Shown: positions 46,499-56,052, numbered from the stretch's first letter. The stretch: 64,000 nucleotides of DNA from Arthrobacter sp. 35W (GCF_000482545.1 NZ_KI519454.1:2330954-2394953), one strand, 5' to 3'. Numbers and translations: made by a program. The notes: generated by a model not told the origin, from the sequence alone.

Positions 46499-47032
46499 TC
46501 AGAGGAAGGGGCGCCCGGCACCTGACGGGTTCGAAAGGGAATTACTGGTCCCTTCTTCTTCACGGAGATAGCCACCCAGGCCTTCTCCCACAGCCCAGCT
46601 GCGAACACGGGCAACGTCCTCCTGGATCTTGTCCACGAGCTCAGGCGTACCAGCGAACTTCCGTTGTGGACGGATAAGGGTCCGCAGTGTCACCACAACG
46701 GTCTGCCCGTATAGGTCGCCGCTGTAGTCCAAAAGGTTCGCTTCCAGCAAGCTCTGCCCCCTGGAATAGTAGGTCGGCCGGTCGCCGACCGATACGGCAG
46801 CAACATAGATCGAGCGGCGAAATTGAGAGCCCAGATGAACCGTGCCGGCCCAGACGCCATCGTTCACACCACCTTGCGGTATGGCGATATTGGCCGTGGG
46901 AAAGCCCAGCAGCCGCCCACGCTGGTCTCCATGTTCAACCACGCCAGTGATCTGGAAATAGCCGCCGTTTTGATGCCGTGGGGACCGTGGAGGACGCGAG
47001 GTAGCATTCCATTTCGTTGATTCCTTTTTCAC
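46499..47032 (-). CDS. Stand-alone riboflavin kinase domain protein
   Basis: This 177-residue protein corresponds to the C-terminal kinase domain of bifunctional RibF. It contains GVVEHGDQRGRLLGFPTANI (the PTAN motif), DGVWAGTV, AAVSVGDRPTYY, LLEANLLDYSGDLYGQTVVV and a helical end KFAGTPELVDKIQEDVARVRSW. The FAD synthetase half is absent, so it should make FMN but not FAD. Lying in an island with an FMNH2-dependent monooxygenase and a flavin reductase, it probably raises the FMN supply. The asparagine/aspartate-rich N-terminus is unrelated and the exact start is uncertain. Confidence 0.85.
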   Translation of the reverse strand: MKKESTKWNATSRPPRSPRHQNGGYFQITGVVEHGDQRGRLLGFPTANIAIPQGGVNDGVWAGTVHLGSQFRRSIYVAAVSVGDRPTYYSRGQSLLEANLLDYSGDLYGQTVVVTLRTLIRPQRKFAGTPELVDKIQEDVARVRSWAVGEGLGGYLREEEGTSNSLSNPSGAGRPFL

Positions 47033-47224
47033 TTGAAACTCCTAGACTAATGACTAAGTGTTAGATCGACGACATAAAGGTGGCTGGCGATGCTGTGCAT
47101 AAACAACTCCTGCCACACCCCTTGGAGTGCAGGTTCCTTGGAACATCACACCCAATAGTGCGGTGCCTGCTCCCCTGGCGAGACTGAAGAGCCTTTCCCA
47201 TGCATTCTGGATCTCGCTCTACTC

Positions 47225-50200
47225 TTACTCGCCATACATCAGATTGGTTAGAAAGCCAAAGAGGCCAGTATCAGCGGACCCCGTCCTTTTACTCGCAGTA
47301 TGGGCCGACTCCATGTCTAGATCACAGATCGCAACATGACGAGGCATTTTGAGTTTCACGTATGCAGCACGCGCATCTTGCAGATAAGACTTTGCCCGAT
47401 CGGATGATGCTTCATCACCAGTCTGAAGAAGCATTTTCCCGTGAAATCTCAATGTATGAGCACGCTCCACGACATGGGGGATGTTCTCAGCATCGTGAAG
47501 AGCCTCACGAAAGTACCGTTCTGCGCGAGTCCAATCACCAGCAGCCGCGGCGGCAATTGCGGCTGAACGCTTAACCAAGCGACCGCCTCGGAATTCAATG
47601 CACACGACCCCGGTACGCCAAATACATTGTTCGATAGCAGGGAGCAAATCGGCGGCCTGCTCCAACTCTCCCAAAACTACTAAACCTTCTACGGCTGTAA
47701 GCGCCGCCACCCATGAGCCGCATGTGTTGGCCCCACCTAGCTGCGGAAAGGTGCTTCGATTCTCCTCAAGCAAACTCATCGCAGCCTGAGAATCTCCCAT
47801 ATAGGCGAGCAACTCAAACAGGGCAGACCATCCCCACCCGACCATGCCCGTCTCCGCTTCTGTCTCAAGAGCAGCTGAGTATGCATCCTTGGCCTCCTCC
47901 CATTCGCCGGCGAGAAATTTGGCTAATCCAAGCCACGCAAGCGAATGCTCAGGCGTTGCAAGTCCAACGGCATGACAGAAGGCGAGGTCCTTGCGCGCAA
48001 ATTTTTCAAGGGCGGCTGGACTTCCGTTCTGAAAGAACTCGACCATAGCGTTCATACGTGTGTGCTGTTGCTGGGCGGCGTAGTTGCCTACCCGAACCGC
48101 GATTGGGGCAAGTTCTGCTCCTACTGCGAGGGCATCATCTAGACGACCTAAACCAACGAGGGTGTAGTTCAAGAAGCCCAGCATGCTTGTCAATGTCCAG
48201 ACATCACCGGAGTGGCGTAATATCTCCAAAGCCTCGTATCCGGCTGAGACCGCCTCCGTGTGCTCAAGGAATGCAGGAAGCTGCATAGCTCGCATAGCCA
48301 AGCCGTGCCCGCGAAGCTCCGTATCCTCGAGCCGGGACGCAATTTCCAACTCTTCACGGATATTATCCACACTGGAGTCGTACTCACCGCTCCAAGCCTG
48401 GGCAAAAGACAACGCCCCCAGCAGCCTTCCTCGTTCTGCGCCCTCGTGACTGCCAAGCCTCTCGAGTCCATAAGCTGCCAAATCGCGGGCTTCTTGCATC
48501 CGGAAAAACCAAAACATAGTGTGGGTGGCTTCGCAACTCGTGCGGGAAATGGCATTGAGATCGCCCATTTCCGCATAGATGTTCAGGGCGGTGCGCAGCG
48601 AGGCTACCGAGTCCGGCCAACGACCTATCATCCGCAACGCCAGACCGCGCTGAAACCATAATTCCGCACGGTCTGAGGCGTCGGCCGTATCCATAATTGC
48701 CATCGCCTGATTCAGATAGCGAAGCCCTTCTTCTGCCGCGGAACTGCCCAGAGCGGCCCTGCCGGCCATCGTGAGGTACCGCACAATATTCTGTCTATCT
48801 GAAATCGGGCCCGATTGAACCAAGTGCCGTGCGATCTCATCTGCCCGCACTTCCAAGGAGTGGGGAAACAACTGCTCTAGAGCGGCAGCCGCTGCGGCGT
48901 GGATCCGACGCACCCGGGCTGGCGATACGCTCTCAATTATTGCCTTGCGCACGATGGCATGCACAAACTCATAGCTTTCAACAGCGCCCGGAGAAATCCC
49001 CGTGACATCATACAAAAGCTGCGCCTGCGTTGCTTCTTCCACTCCCTCCAGGAGAGTCCGATCGTCTACCTCAGCGAGGCGTTGCAGCACGCTTAGTTCA
49101 AATGCCTGGCCTAAAACAGCGGCCATCCCCAACATGGTCTGCGTCTCTGGCCTAAGCCGCCGAACGCGTGCCGCAACGATGTCCTTTACTCCGTGGGGTA
49201 CATCTGCATTACCCGCTGATCTCGGTCCGCTATCCTCCCCAAGACTGCGGATCAGTTCTCCGGCGTACAGTGGATTTCCCCGTGTTTCAGAGAAGATGTC
49301 ATAGGCCAGACGTTCAGAGAAGATGTCATCCCGTGACAAGGGCGACCCAACATCTGTACCCAACAGCTGTGCTACCTCGAGCCGATGCAATCCACCCAGC
49401 TTAATTTGGACTGGCATTGCATTGCGGCCCAGCTCACCCAAGAAGTCGATTAAGGCATCTGAAAAAAATCCCTGGCGAAGAGTGCAGACTATTAATGTCT
49501 GCTCAAGCAGGCCATTTTGTATAAGATGCCTGAGCAGAAGGAGTGTTGGCTCCGGAGCCCAGTGCAAATCATCGACGGCGAGCATCAACGGAGATGACGT
49601 CGATGCTTGACGGAGAACGCGAGTGACGGCATCGAACAGCCGCGAACGGATAAAGTGAGGATCTGAGCTCATCGCATCAAGGGGCGTCCTTGGTAAACGA
49701 AGGCCGGAATTTGGAACGATCCTGCTCAATTCTTCAACCAGATCACCAAGTTCCGCCGCTAAACGTCCCGGATCACAGGCTCGGAGATAAGGTGCGAGTG
49801 CCTGGCCGAGAGCCTCAAAAGGGCCGGCCACATCTTCATCGCAACGTCCGTGCAGCACCAATGGGCCGTCATTGACTACTATCTGCCGGGCGAACTCTGC
49901 AACCAGTCTGCTCTTTCCTATGCCAGCATCGCCCGATACCAGCACAAGACGCTGTGCTCCCTCCCTTACCGCCTCCCACTCATTGTGTAGCTGTCCGAGC
50001 TCCGGAACGCGTCCCACAAATTCACCGGCGTTGGCCATGCGGAGCAATGAAGGAGGGGCCTCAATTCGCACCGGACCCGCGTCCTCGTGGGCACGCACAG
50101 CAGCGACCAACCGCGAACGGTCAGAGACCTCGAACTTCGTCAAGAGATTTGAGACATGACTCTCCACGGTGCGTATGCTGATCCCCAAGGACGCAGCGAT

Positions 50201-50311
50201 GTCCGCGTTTGTCAGACGGTCAAGAACTGCCTGGAGCACCTCCCACTCCCTGGCGGTGACACCTCTGTCACGGAGCGACCCAAGCATCAGTTGCGTAGAA
50301 CCTGCTGGCAT
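47225..50311 (-). CDS. Large AAA-type LuxR regulator with N-terminal HTH
   Basis: This 1028-residue regulator has an unusual domain order. A LuxR/GerE helix-turn-helix lies at about residues 15-70 (VTAREWEVLQAVLDRLTNADIAASLGISIRTVESHVSNLLTKF). It is followed by an AAA/STAND ATPase with Walker A VSGDAGIGKSRL and Walker B MLAVDDLHWAPE, then a long TPR-like helical region to the end. Ordinary LAL regulators carry the HTH at the C-terminus. The start MPAGSTQ at 50311 has a GAGAGGA site 8 nt upstream; longer in-frame readings are less likely. It lies between the monooxygenase and riboflavin kinase genes on the same strand and may control them. Confidence 0.85.
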   Translation of the reverse strand: MPAGSTQLMLGSLRDRGVTAREWEVLQAVLDRLTNADIAASLGISIRTVESHVSNLLTKFEVSDRSRLVAAVRAHEDAGPVRIEAPPSLLRMANAGEFVGRVPELGQLHNEWEAVREGAQRLVLVSGDAGIGKSRLVAEFARQIVVNDGPLVLHGRCDEDVAGPFEALGQALAPYLRACDPGRLAAELGDLVEELSRIVPNSGLRLPRTPLDAMSSDPHFIRSRLFDAVTRVLRQASTSSPLMLAVDDLHWAPEPTLLLLRHLIQNGLLEQTLIVCTLRQGFFSDALIDFLGELGRNAMPVQIKLGGLHRLEVAQLLGTDVGSPLSRDDIFSERLAYDIFSETRGNPLYAGELIRSLGEDSGPRSAGNADVPHGVKDIVAARVRRLRPETQTMLGMAAVLGQAFELSVLQRLAEVDDRTLLEGVEEATQAQLLYDVTGISPGAVESYEFVHAIVRKAIIESVSPARVRRIHAAAAAALEQLFPHSLEVRADEIARHLVQSGPISDRQNIVRYLTMAGRAALGSSAAEEGLRYLNQAMAIMDTADASDRAELWFQRGLALRMIGRWPDSVASLRTALNIYAEMGDLNAISRTSCEATHTMFWFFRMQEARDLAAYGLERLGSHEGAERGRLLGALSFAQAWSGEYDSSVDNIREELEIASRLEDTELRGHGLAMRAMQLPAFLEHTEAVSAGYEALEILRHSGDVWTLTSMLGFLNYTLVGLGRLDDALAVGAELAPIAVRVGNYAAQQQHTRMNAMVEFFQNGSPAALEKFARKDLAFCHAVGLATPEHSLAWLGLAKFLAGEWEEAKDAYSAALETEAETGMVGWGWSALFELLAYMGDSQAAMSLLEENRSTFPQLGGANTCGSWVAALTAVEGLVVLGELEQAADLLPAIEQCIWRTGVVCIEFRGGRLVKRSAAIAAAAAGDWTRAERYFREALHDAENIPHVVERAHTLRFHGKMLLQTGDEASSDRAKSYLQDARAAYVKLKMPRHVAICDLDMESAHTASKRTGSADTGLFGFLTNLMYGE

Positions 50312-50626
50312 TGGATGGATTCCTCTCTGAACCCCCGGGGTGTGCCAGTTCAATTTTGCAACCAACCGGACCCCAACCGGTCTTATGCGTCTTCCGAACT
50401 GATCGGACTGGTCTAGGTTCATGCAGAGCGACCGACGAGCAGTCGCCAAGACACTAAGCCTGTTGTGACATGCACGTTCCGGCCGGTGTTTGGAAGCACG
50501 CCGCTGGCGAACCGTATGCATGTTTGGTTTGAAGCCGAGTTGCCCTCGTTGCTCTGGCCCTAGACTCTACTCTCTCTGGGGCTGGCAGGTCTTGAGTTAC
50601 GTCGTTGTACACTGGCCCGGGAAAGC

Positions 50627-50662
50627 GTGGCGGCCACCGATCCTCAAATCGATGGCCGCCAC
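50627..50662 (-). terminator. Strong hairpin, second downstream of monooxygenase
   Basis: A 15-bp stem (GTGGCGGCCACCGAT with one mismatch to ATCGATGGCCGCCAC) encloses a 6-nt loop. It lies about 250 nt after the monooxygenase stop on the minus strand. No long T tract follows, so it may act as a terminator or a transcript-protecting structure. Confidence 0.5.
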
Positions 50663-50809
50663 AGCTTGTCGTCCCCAAGAAACCTGTGACAGTCGACCTT
50701 CGCGTTTCACAGCGAGCCAATCCACCTGACATACGTTGAGGGCGTAATCAGGAAATCTGGAGTAACCTTTTCCAGCCGATCCAGGATTTCTTCCTCGAGG
50801 TGAGCCTGC

Positions 50810-50839
50810 GCCACTTTGAGGTTTGCACCTCAAAGTGGC
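50810..50839 (-). terminator. Perfect hairpin downstream of monooxygenase
   Basis: A 13-bp perfect stem (GCCACTTTGAGGT / ACCTCAAAGTGGC) with a TTGC loop lies about 72 nt after the monooxygenase stop codon. It is the likely terminator of the ABM-monooxygenase transcript. Confidence 0.65.
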
Positions 50840-50911
50840 ACACAAGCCGACCTACCCTAGGGTTGGCTGGACGTCCTTGGAACGTGGGTTCGCCTCAATG
50901 GTGTGCTGACG

Positions 50912-52315
50912 TTAGCGGGAAACCGACGCCGTAGCACCCAGCCTGTACTGGGCGCCGCTGTGTTCTTCAGGGAGTCGAGCATCGCCGGTGAAACGTTCAC
51001 GCAGAGTCATCGGTTCGAGCGCTTCCTGCGGAACATGTCCCCGCTTGCGGAGTTCGGGAACGACCAAATCGACGAAGTCCTCCATTGTCCCTGGTGCAAC
51101 AACCCTGCCGAAGTTGAATCCGTCGACATCTGCAATCTCCATCCATCGCTCCAACTCGTTGGCGATGGTTGTCGGAGATCCAACGACGGACGAGCTGAAT
51201 CCGCCGATGGACAGCCATTTTCCAAGGCGTTCCTTCGTCCAGACAACCTCGCTGTCGACACGGGTCAGCATGTCAAGCATTGCCCGGATGGCATCACTCT
51301 CGACATTCTCCAGGGGCTGGTCGTCCGGGGCTGAAGACAGATCGATACCCGTCCATCCACCAAAGAGGGTGAGTCCTGCCTCGGAGCTTGCGTACTTGTA
51401 GTAGTCGGTGAGCTTTGCCTGGGCCTCTTCATCCGTCGGTGCCGTGATCGGGGTCAACATCACGATGACCTTCACGCTCTGGGGGTCTCTCCCTTCCTTG
51501 GCGGCCTGAGCGCGGATCTTGTCAACGGTTGGCCGGAGCTCTTCCGGGCTCGTGCCGATGACGAAGACGGCCTCGGCATGCTTCCCAGCAAACTCCATGC
51601 CTCGGGAGGATGCGCCCGCCTGGAACAGGAAAGGGGTGCGCTGAGGACTCGGCTGCTCGAGGTGAGCCCCCGGAACTTTATAGTTCAAGCCCTCGTGGTT
51701 GATGTCGTGGACCTTGGATGGATCGGTGAAGATGCGGTTCTCCTTGTCGAGAACCACTGCGTCATCCTCCCAGGACCCTTCCCAAAGCTTGTAGCAGACC
51801 TCCATGAACTCGTCTGCCCTGTCGTACCGCTCGTCATGTGAGATCTGGGCATCGAGCCCCAGGTTCACGGCTGCACTGGCCTGGTACGACGTCACGATAT
51901 TCCAAGCGACTCGGCCCTTCGTGAGGTGGTCCAGAGTCGACATCGTCTTTGCGAAAGAATACGGAAGTTCATAAGTCAGCGAAGACGTGACTCCGAACCC
52001 CAGCCTTTCTGTAACAGCTGCCATCGCTGACACCGGGATCATCGGATCCCCCACAGGCGCCTGAGCTGCATTGCGCAGTGCAGACTCACGCGAGCCGCCA
52101 TAAACGTCATAGAAGCCAAGAACATCTGCCAGGAAGAGGCAGTCAAACCCCCCGCGCTCAAGGGTCTTCGCAAGGTTGATCCAGTAGTCGAGGTCCGTGC
52201 GCCGGTAGGCCTGGTCGTCAGGATGTGCCCACATCCCAGGATTCTGGTGCACCACACAGTTCATGTCGAAAGCATTGAGGATCATGCGCTTCTTGGGGTT
52301 CTGCTCATTGGTCAT
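50912..52315 (-). CDS. DmoA/NtaA-family FMNH2-dependent monooxygenase
   Basis: This 467-residue protein belongs to the NtaA/SnaA/DszA branch of luciferase-like monooxygenases. Typical blocks are ILNAFDMNCVVHQNPGMWAHP, GGFDCLFLADVLGFYDVYGGS, TLDHLTKGRVAWNIVTSY, HDERYDRADEFMEVCYKLWEGSWEDDAV and QRTPFLFQAGASSRG. From memory the N-terminal half resembles dimethyl-sulfide monooxygenase DmoA more than the chelator or sulfone enzymes, but this was not tested. DmoA-type enzymes use FMNH2 and O2 to release formaldehyde from a methyl group. A flavin reductase, a riboflavin kinase and formaldehyde-fixing HxlA/HxlB are in the same island. Confidence 0.88.
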   Translation of the reverse strand: MTNEQNPKKRMILNAFDMNCVVHQNPGMWAHPDDQAYRRTDLDYWINLAKTLERGGFDCLFLADVLGFYDVYGGSRESALRNAAQAPVGDPMIPVSAMAAVTERLGFGVTSSLTYELPYSFAKTMSTLDHLTKGRVAWNIVTSYQASAAVNLGLDAQISHDERYDRADEFMEVCYKLWEGSWEDDAVVLDKENRIFTDPSKVHDINHEGLNYKVPGAHLEQPSPQRTPFLFQAGASSRGMEFAGKHAEAVFVIGTSPEELRPTVDKIRAQAAKEGRDPQSVKVIVMLTPITAPTDEEAQAKLTDYYKYASSEAGLTLFGGWTGIDLSSAPDDQPLENVESDAIRAMLDMLTRVDSEVVWTKERLGKWLSIGGFSSSVVGSPTTIANELERWMEIADVDGFNFGRVVAPGTMEDFVDLVVPELRKRGHVPQEALEPMTLRERFTGDARLPEEHSGAQYRLGATASVSR

Positions 52316-52380
52316 GATTGCATCCTTTGACTATTACGTAAGGGGGAATGTGCTGAAGAACGATTTCAAGATCCGGAGAT

Positions 52381-52677
52381 CTATTTGAAGGCCAGGATCT
52401 CCACCGGCTGAATCTCCGCCGGGGAGGCAAGAAGCTCATCCGCCTTCGCTCCAAGGGCTTTGGCAACGTTTCCTGCGAGATGTGCCTTACGGCCTTCCTC
52501 ATGGGGAAACGTGTCATAGATTCCGAACTGGCTGGCATTGATCCGGAAGGCATACCAGGTGGATGTATCAGGCTCTCGACCAACAAGGTCCTGAGCCGCC
52601 TTGAGGAACTCTGCTAGCTCCTTCTCCTTGCCCGGCTTCGCTGCAAGGGTCACTAGCAACCCAACTGAACTCGACAT
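52381..52677 (-). CDS. Antibiotic biosynthesis monooxygenase (ABM) domain protein
   Basis: This 98-residue single-domain ferredoxin-like protein has the ABM pattern: VGLLVTLAAKPGKEKELAEFLKAAQDLVGREPDTSTWYAFRI, FGIYDTFPHEEGRKAHLAGNVA, and a final PVEILAFK strand. Members act as cofactor-free oxygenases or small stress proteins. It lies 65 bp upstream of the monooxygenase on the same strand and is probably the first gene of that transcript. Confidence 0.9.
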   Translation of the reverse strand: MSSSVGLLVTLAAKPGKEKELAEFLKAAQDLVGREPDTSTWYAFRINASQFGIYDTFPHEEGRKAHLAGNVAKALGAKADELLASPAEIQPVEILAFK

Positions 52678-52859
52678 GATCTGCCTCCATCAACTTCAGC
52701 GCCACTATGACGCCGATCACATTTCCCAACTTATGTTCGACATGCACTGCCCTACATCCGTGCTCAACACTGATTTCACTACGGTCATTCACCCCTACCC
52801 AGGCTGGAGTCCACCATCAGACACACCTCAGAGCCTGTTCCTGGTTGTTTGCCGGCGGT

Positions 52860-53000
52860 TCTGATCCTGGTCCCGCGGACCATGGCTACGGGGACTTCGG
52901 CGCCCGTCGTAGCCGCTGACGCACCGTCGGTGGCGGCGATCCAAGCCACGGTGCGTTCAAGAACCCAGCTGCAAGGCAGTCCCCCACGCATTTTGAGACG
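52860..53000 (-). mobile_element. IS5-like transposase C-terminal remnant
   Basis: A minus-strand reading contains LPCSWVLERTVAWIAATDG, resembling the terminal WVVERTFAWL motif of IS5-group transposases. The preceding catalytic part is missing and flanking frames are broken. It is a short scar between the ABM gene and the GH15 pseudogene. Confidence 0.5.
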
Positions 53001-53084
53001 GGCGGCATTGTGGCAGCGGCCGCGGCCATCAACCCGAGGCAATTCAGGCGGCACAACTGGCCCTTTCGGGCACGGGCTGGAGAT

Positions 53085-53990
53085 CACGAGCAAATGCAAA
53101 TCCTGCACGGGTAGGAGAGGTTGCCGGGAACTCCTTTACGGCGAGCTGACCGATCTCCCTGGCAAGGCGAATTCCAAGCCTGTTCGCATTGGAAATGCCG
53201 GCGCCTCGCAGTTCCAGACAGGTGTTGTCAGCGAGGTAGTGGTGGCGTTGGAAAGACTGCGCATGGCGGGGGTGAAGAAGACCATTTCTCCTGGGCTCTT
53301 CAGCGCGAATTCATGGATTTCCTCGAGAGACACTTCGATGACGAGGACTTGGGCCGTTGGGAGATGCGCGGCGGCGCACAGTGCTCCACCCACTCCCGGG
53401 TGATGATGCAGCTTGCCTTCAACAGCGGGATCCGGGCGGTTCGAAACCAGGGATAATCCAGAGGCACGAGGAAGTGGGAGCATCGCCGTGAGCGGTTGCG
53501 TGAAGAGATGGCGCGCGAGGGGTTCGGCTGGAGGGCTGGCTCCTTCACGCAGACCTATATCGGAGGTCAAACAGACGCTGCGTTGCTAGTCATGCCAAAG
53601 GCCGGCTTTCTCCCTTCTGCGACCAGCACATGCTCGGCACAGTCGCGCGGCCGGAAGAAGAAGTTCAGACAGACGACGGCCTTGTGCTGCGCTATCGAAC
53701 GGAGAGTGGCATTAACGGCCTGGAACTGGGTGAGCATCCTTTCCTCGCGTGCTCTTTCTGGCTCGTGGGGTTTGCCAATGAACCCGGCTGCTTGGCGAGG
53801 AGTGTGCAACGAACGAAAGGCGGATGGCCGGCAACTATCCCACCCTTGTCCCTGGTCAGCGCGGCCGTCGCTGTTCATGGCCTCGGCACCCTCAGTCTGG
53901 CTGTCGAGGCCAGAGATTAGTGGCGCGGCGTCGGGGTGCCCCTCACCGCTGCACTTCGAGCCGGGTTCTGACAGTTTCCGGTCTTGATCA
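53085..53990 (+). pseudogene. Glycoside hydrolase family 15 (trehalase/glucoamylase-like) C-terminal pseudogene
   Basis: Pieces in all three plus frames line up in the order of a GH15 enzyme: MQILHG, GELTDLPGKANSKPVRIGNAGASQFQ (about 53150-53220), then FMDFLERHFDDEDLGRWEMRGG with the catalytic-region tryptophan/glutamate (from 53313). GSFTQTYIGGQTDAALLVMPKAGFLP follows (about 53530-53610), and finally GLELGEHPFLACSFWLVGFANEPG. At least two frameshifts and an in-frame stop separate them, and the N-terminal half is missing. It is clearly non-functional. Confidence 0.75.
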
Positions 53991-54147
53991 GGTCGCTGAA
54001 GAAAACTCGGTTCGGAACAAGCCCGTCCCAGCGCTCTTTCATGGTGGCTGGACACAATTCGCGGCGTTCAACCCTAGTAGCGCGCCGTTGAATTTGCCCA
54101 CCATTGTGCCGGCAGTTAAGACCGGGACAAGTGCGGTGCTGACAGGA

Positions 54148-54585
54148 TCACTTGTCCTTATCGCAAAGGTCCATCGTGTAACAGACAGCCGTGCCTTCAA
54201 GGACGACAGTCCCGTCGTCGCGGACAACCCACGTCCTAAGCCTGGTAATCGGCTTGTCATCGCGCACTTCCGTGACTTCCACGTGGCCGGTAATGACGTC
54301 CCCAGGACGGACAGGTGCCTTGAAGTTCCAGTTGACATTCAGGAACACCGTACCGGGACCGGGCAGATCCTCCGCCACAACGGCGTTCAAGATGGCGCTG
54401 GTGACTCCGCCTTGAACCACTATTTCCCCAAACCGGGAGGCCTTTGCCGCTTGCAGATCATAGTGGAGGGGATTGTGGTCACCGCTGATTTCGGTGAATA
54501 GCACGATGTCGCCGTCCGTGATCGTGCGTGACCGTTGGGCGGTTTGTCCTACAGCGGGCCGGGGGCGGGTCTGAATCGGAGTCAT
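54148..54585 (-). CDS. MaoC-like (R)-specific enoyl-CoA hydratase family protein
   Basis: This 145-residue hot-dog protein has the hydratase-2 signature. FTEISGDHNPLHYDLQAAKASRFGEIVVQGGVTSAILNAVV carries the catalytic Asp and His (SGDHNPLH). VNWNFKAPVRPGDVITGHVEVTEV follows. The start at 54585 has AGGAAAG 7 nt upstream. It stands alone, 62 bp downstream of direct-repeat copy B. Its acyl-CoA substrate and link to the C1 genes are unknown. Confidence 0.88.
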   Translation of the reverse strand: MTPIQTRPRPAVGQTAQRSRTITDGDIVLFTEISGDHNPLHYDLQAAKASRFGEIVVQGGVTSAILNAVVAEDLPGPGTVFLNVNWNFKAPVRPGDVITGHVEVTEVRDDKPITRLRTWVVRDDGTVVLEGTAVCYTMDLCDKDK

Positions 54586-54646
54586 GACTGGACTTTCCTG
54601 TAGGTGTTGGTATTGCCGATCCCGTTGCAGCCCACCAAGGCCGCAG

Positions 54647-54849
54647 GGCCAGATCGTCCGGTTGGACGTCTCCTTGCTCTGAAGCGCCTCAGCTTGGGAG
54701 TGAGGCATCCCAACAGAATTGCGGTTGTGCGCCCGCAGGTCAATCCGTGCTGGCTTCCGTAGATAAATCCGTAATGACCACGGATACACGGTGCCTGTGA
54801 CGCATTCCACACTGAGGGGGAAGTGTTGTAGATCCTGAATCTGAAACTG
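54647..54849. repeat. Long direct repeat, copy B (upstream of MaoC-like gene)
   Basis: This is the counterpart of 41574-41777, about 85% identical by hand alignment and in the same orientation. It ends at the same GAAACTG sequence on the plus strand. Like copy A it is placed just upstream of a leftward gene. Confidence 0.75.
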
Positions 54850-55383
54850 TTGGATCCGCGCTGGCTGGCGATGAGCCGGCGGCCGCCTAGATCCTCCCTC
54901 TGAATGGACACTCCAGGTTCATGGCCAGCACCCTGCCGGTGGCTATCCCTCCCCGCAGTTCACTACCTAGCGAGAAAGATCGGTCGATATGACACGAAAA
55001 GAAGCTTGCGCAGGATGTCCCCCGGGATTCGTACGTGGAATCGTAGGGCGGCCAATGGCTCTTAGCCCCGTTCCCGCCCGTCCGGCAGCCTGACTTTTTC
55101 ACATGTCCGCCTGATAACTGTCGGGTGGTCCGTCATCGACCGCTTAGCCGACGAACCGCGACCTCGAGCTAGTGCGTGAGCCCACTTGGCCAGCCGGCCA
55201 GGGTATCGCCCACTCCGGTGCTGCGGATCGCGTTCACCTGCTTCCAACCTCGTCGAGATGGTAGGGGCGCGGTCAGAAATGAAGTTGCTCCTGCCTTTTG
55301 ATCCGGCGCGCACGTATGGATGAAAGCCATTGGCCATCGCCCGATCGAAGCAGGGTCAGTAATCCAAGCGAAAGGGACAAATC
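54850..55383. other. Intergenic region containing the hxlBA promoter
   Basis: About 530 bp lie between direct-repeat copy B and hxlB. No supported gene is present. The hxlB promoter must lie here, but no clear operator or -10/-35 pair could be picked with confidence. Confidence 0.4.
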
Positions 55384-55983
55384 GTGAATCCGACAGCAAA
55401 TACGACCGAACGGGTCTACAGCACCACAGATGACATTGTCCGCAACCTGTCCCTCGTCAGGGATGAGATCGCGGACACGGCTGCCAAGATCGACGAACAC
55501 GAGATCGCCACACTGGCAGGCCTCCTGGGCCCGAACAGCCGGGTGTTCGTCGCCGGAGCGGGCCGCAGCGGTCTGGTCCTGCGCATGGCCGCTATGCGGC
55601 TGATGCACCTGGGCCTGACCGTCCACATCGCCGGTGACACCACCACTCCGGCCATCAGCTCCGGGGACCTGCTGCTGGTGGCCTCCGGATCGGGAACGAC
55701 CTCCGGAGTGGTCAAGTCGGCGGAAACAGCTATGAAGGCCGGTGCACGCATTGCCGCGTTCACCACCAACGCTGACTCGCCGCTGGCCCGGCTCGCCGAC
55801 GCACTGGTGATCATCCCCGCCGCACAGAAGACCGACCACGGCTCCAATGTGTCCCGCCAGTACTCCGGGTCCCTCTTTGAGCAGGTGCTGTTCCTGGCCA
55901 CCGAGGCCATCTTCCAGTCTTTGTGGGACAACACCGATGTAGCGGCCGAGGAGCTCTGGCTCCGGCACGCCAACCTCGAATAA
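55384..55983 (+). CDS. hxlB: 6-phospho-3-hexuloisomerase
   Basis: This 199-residue SIS-domain enzyme converts hexulose-6-phosphate to fructose-6-phosphate in the ribulose monophosphate pathway. The core RVFVAGAGRSGLVLRMAAMRLMHLGLTVHIAGDTTTPAISSGDLLLVASGSGTT is diagnostic of PHI. GSLFEQVLFLATEAIF near the C-terminus is also typical. It starts at a GTG preceded by AAAGGGA. Together with hxlA 69 bp downstream it gives a complete formaldehyde-fixing pair. Confidence 0.95.
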   Translation: MNPTANTTERVYSTTDDIVRNLSLVRDEIADTAAKIDEHEIATLAGLLGPNSRVFVAGAGRSGLVLRMAAMRLMHLGLTVHIAGDTTTPAISSGDLLLVASGSGTTSGVVKSAETAMKAGARIAAFTTNADSPLARLADALVIIPAAQKTDHGSNVSRQYSGSLFEQVLFLATEAIFQSLWDNTDVAAEELWLRHANLE

Positions 55984-56052
55984 CCGGGGCCACACCTTTC
56001 CATACCCGCATTTTCCAACCCACTGCAGTTCCCTATAGAAAGAAGAATCATC

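Larger units (their letters stand above)
50312..50911. other. Intergenic region between regulator and monooxygenase genes
   Basis: This 600-bp gap holds the regulator promoter and two strong hairpins (annotated separately). ORFs on both strands are overlapping shadows with no protein family signal. Confidence 0.4.
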
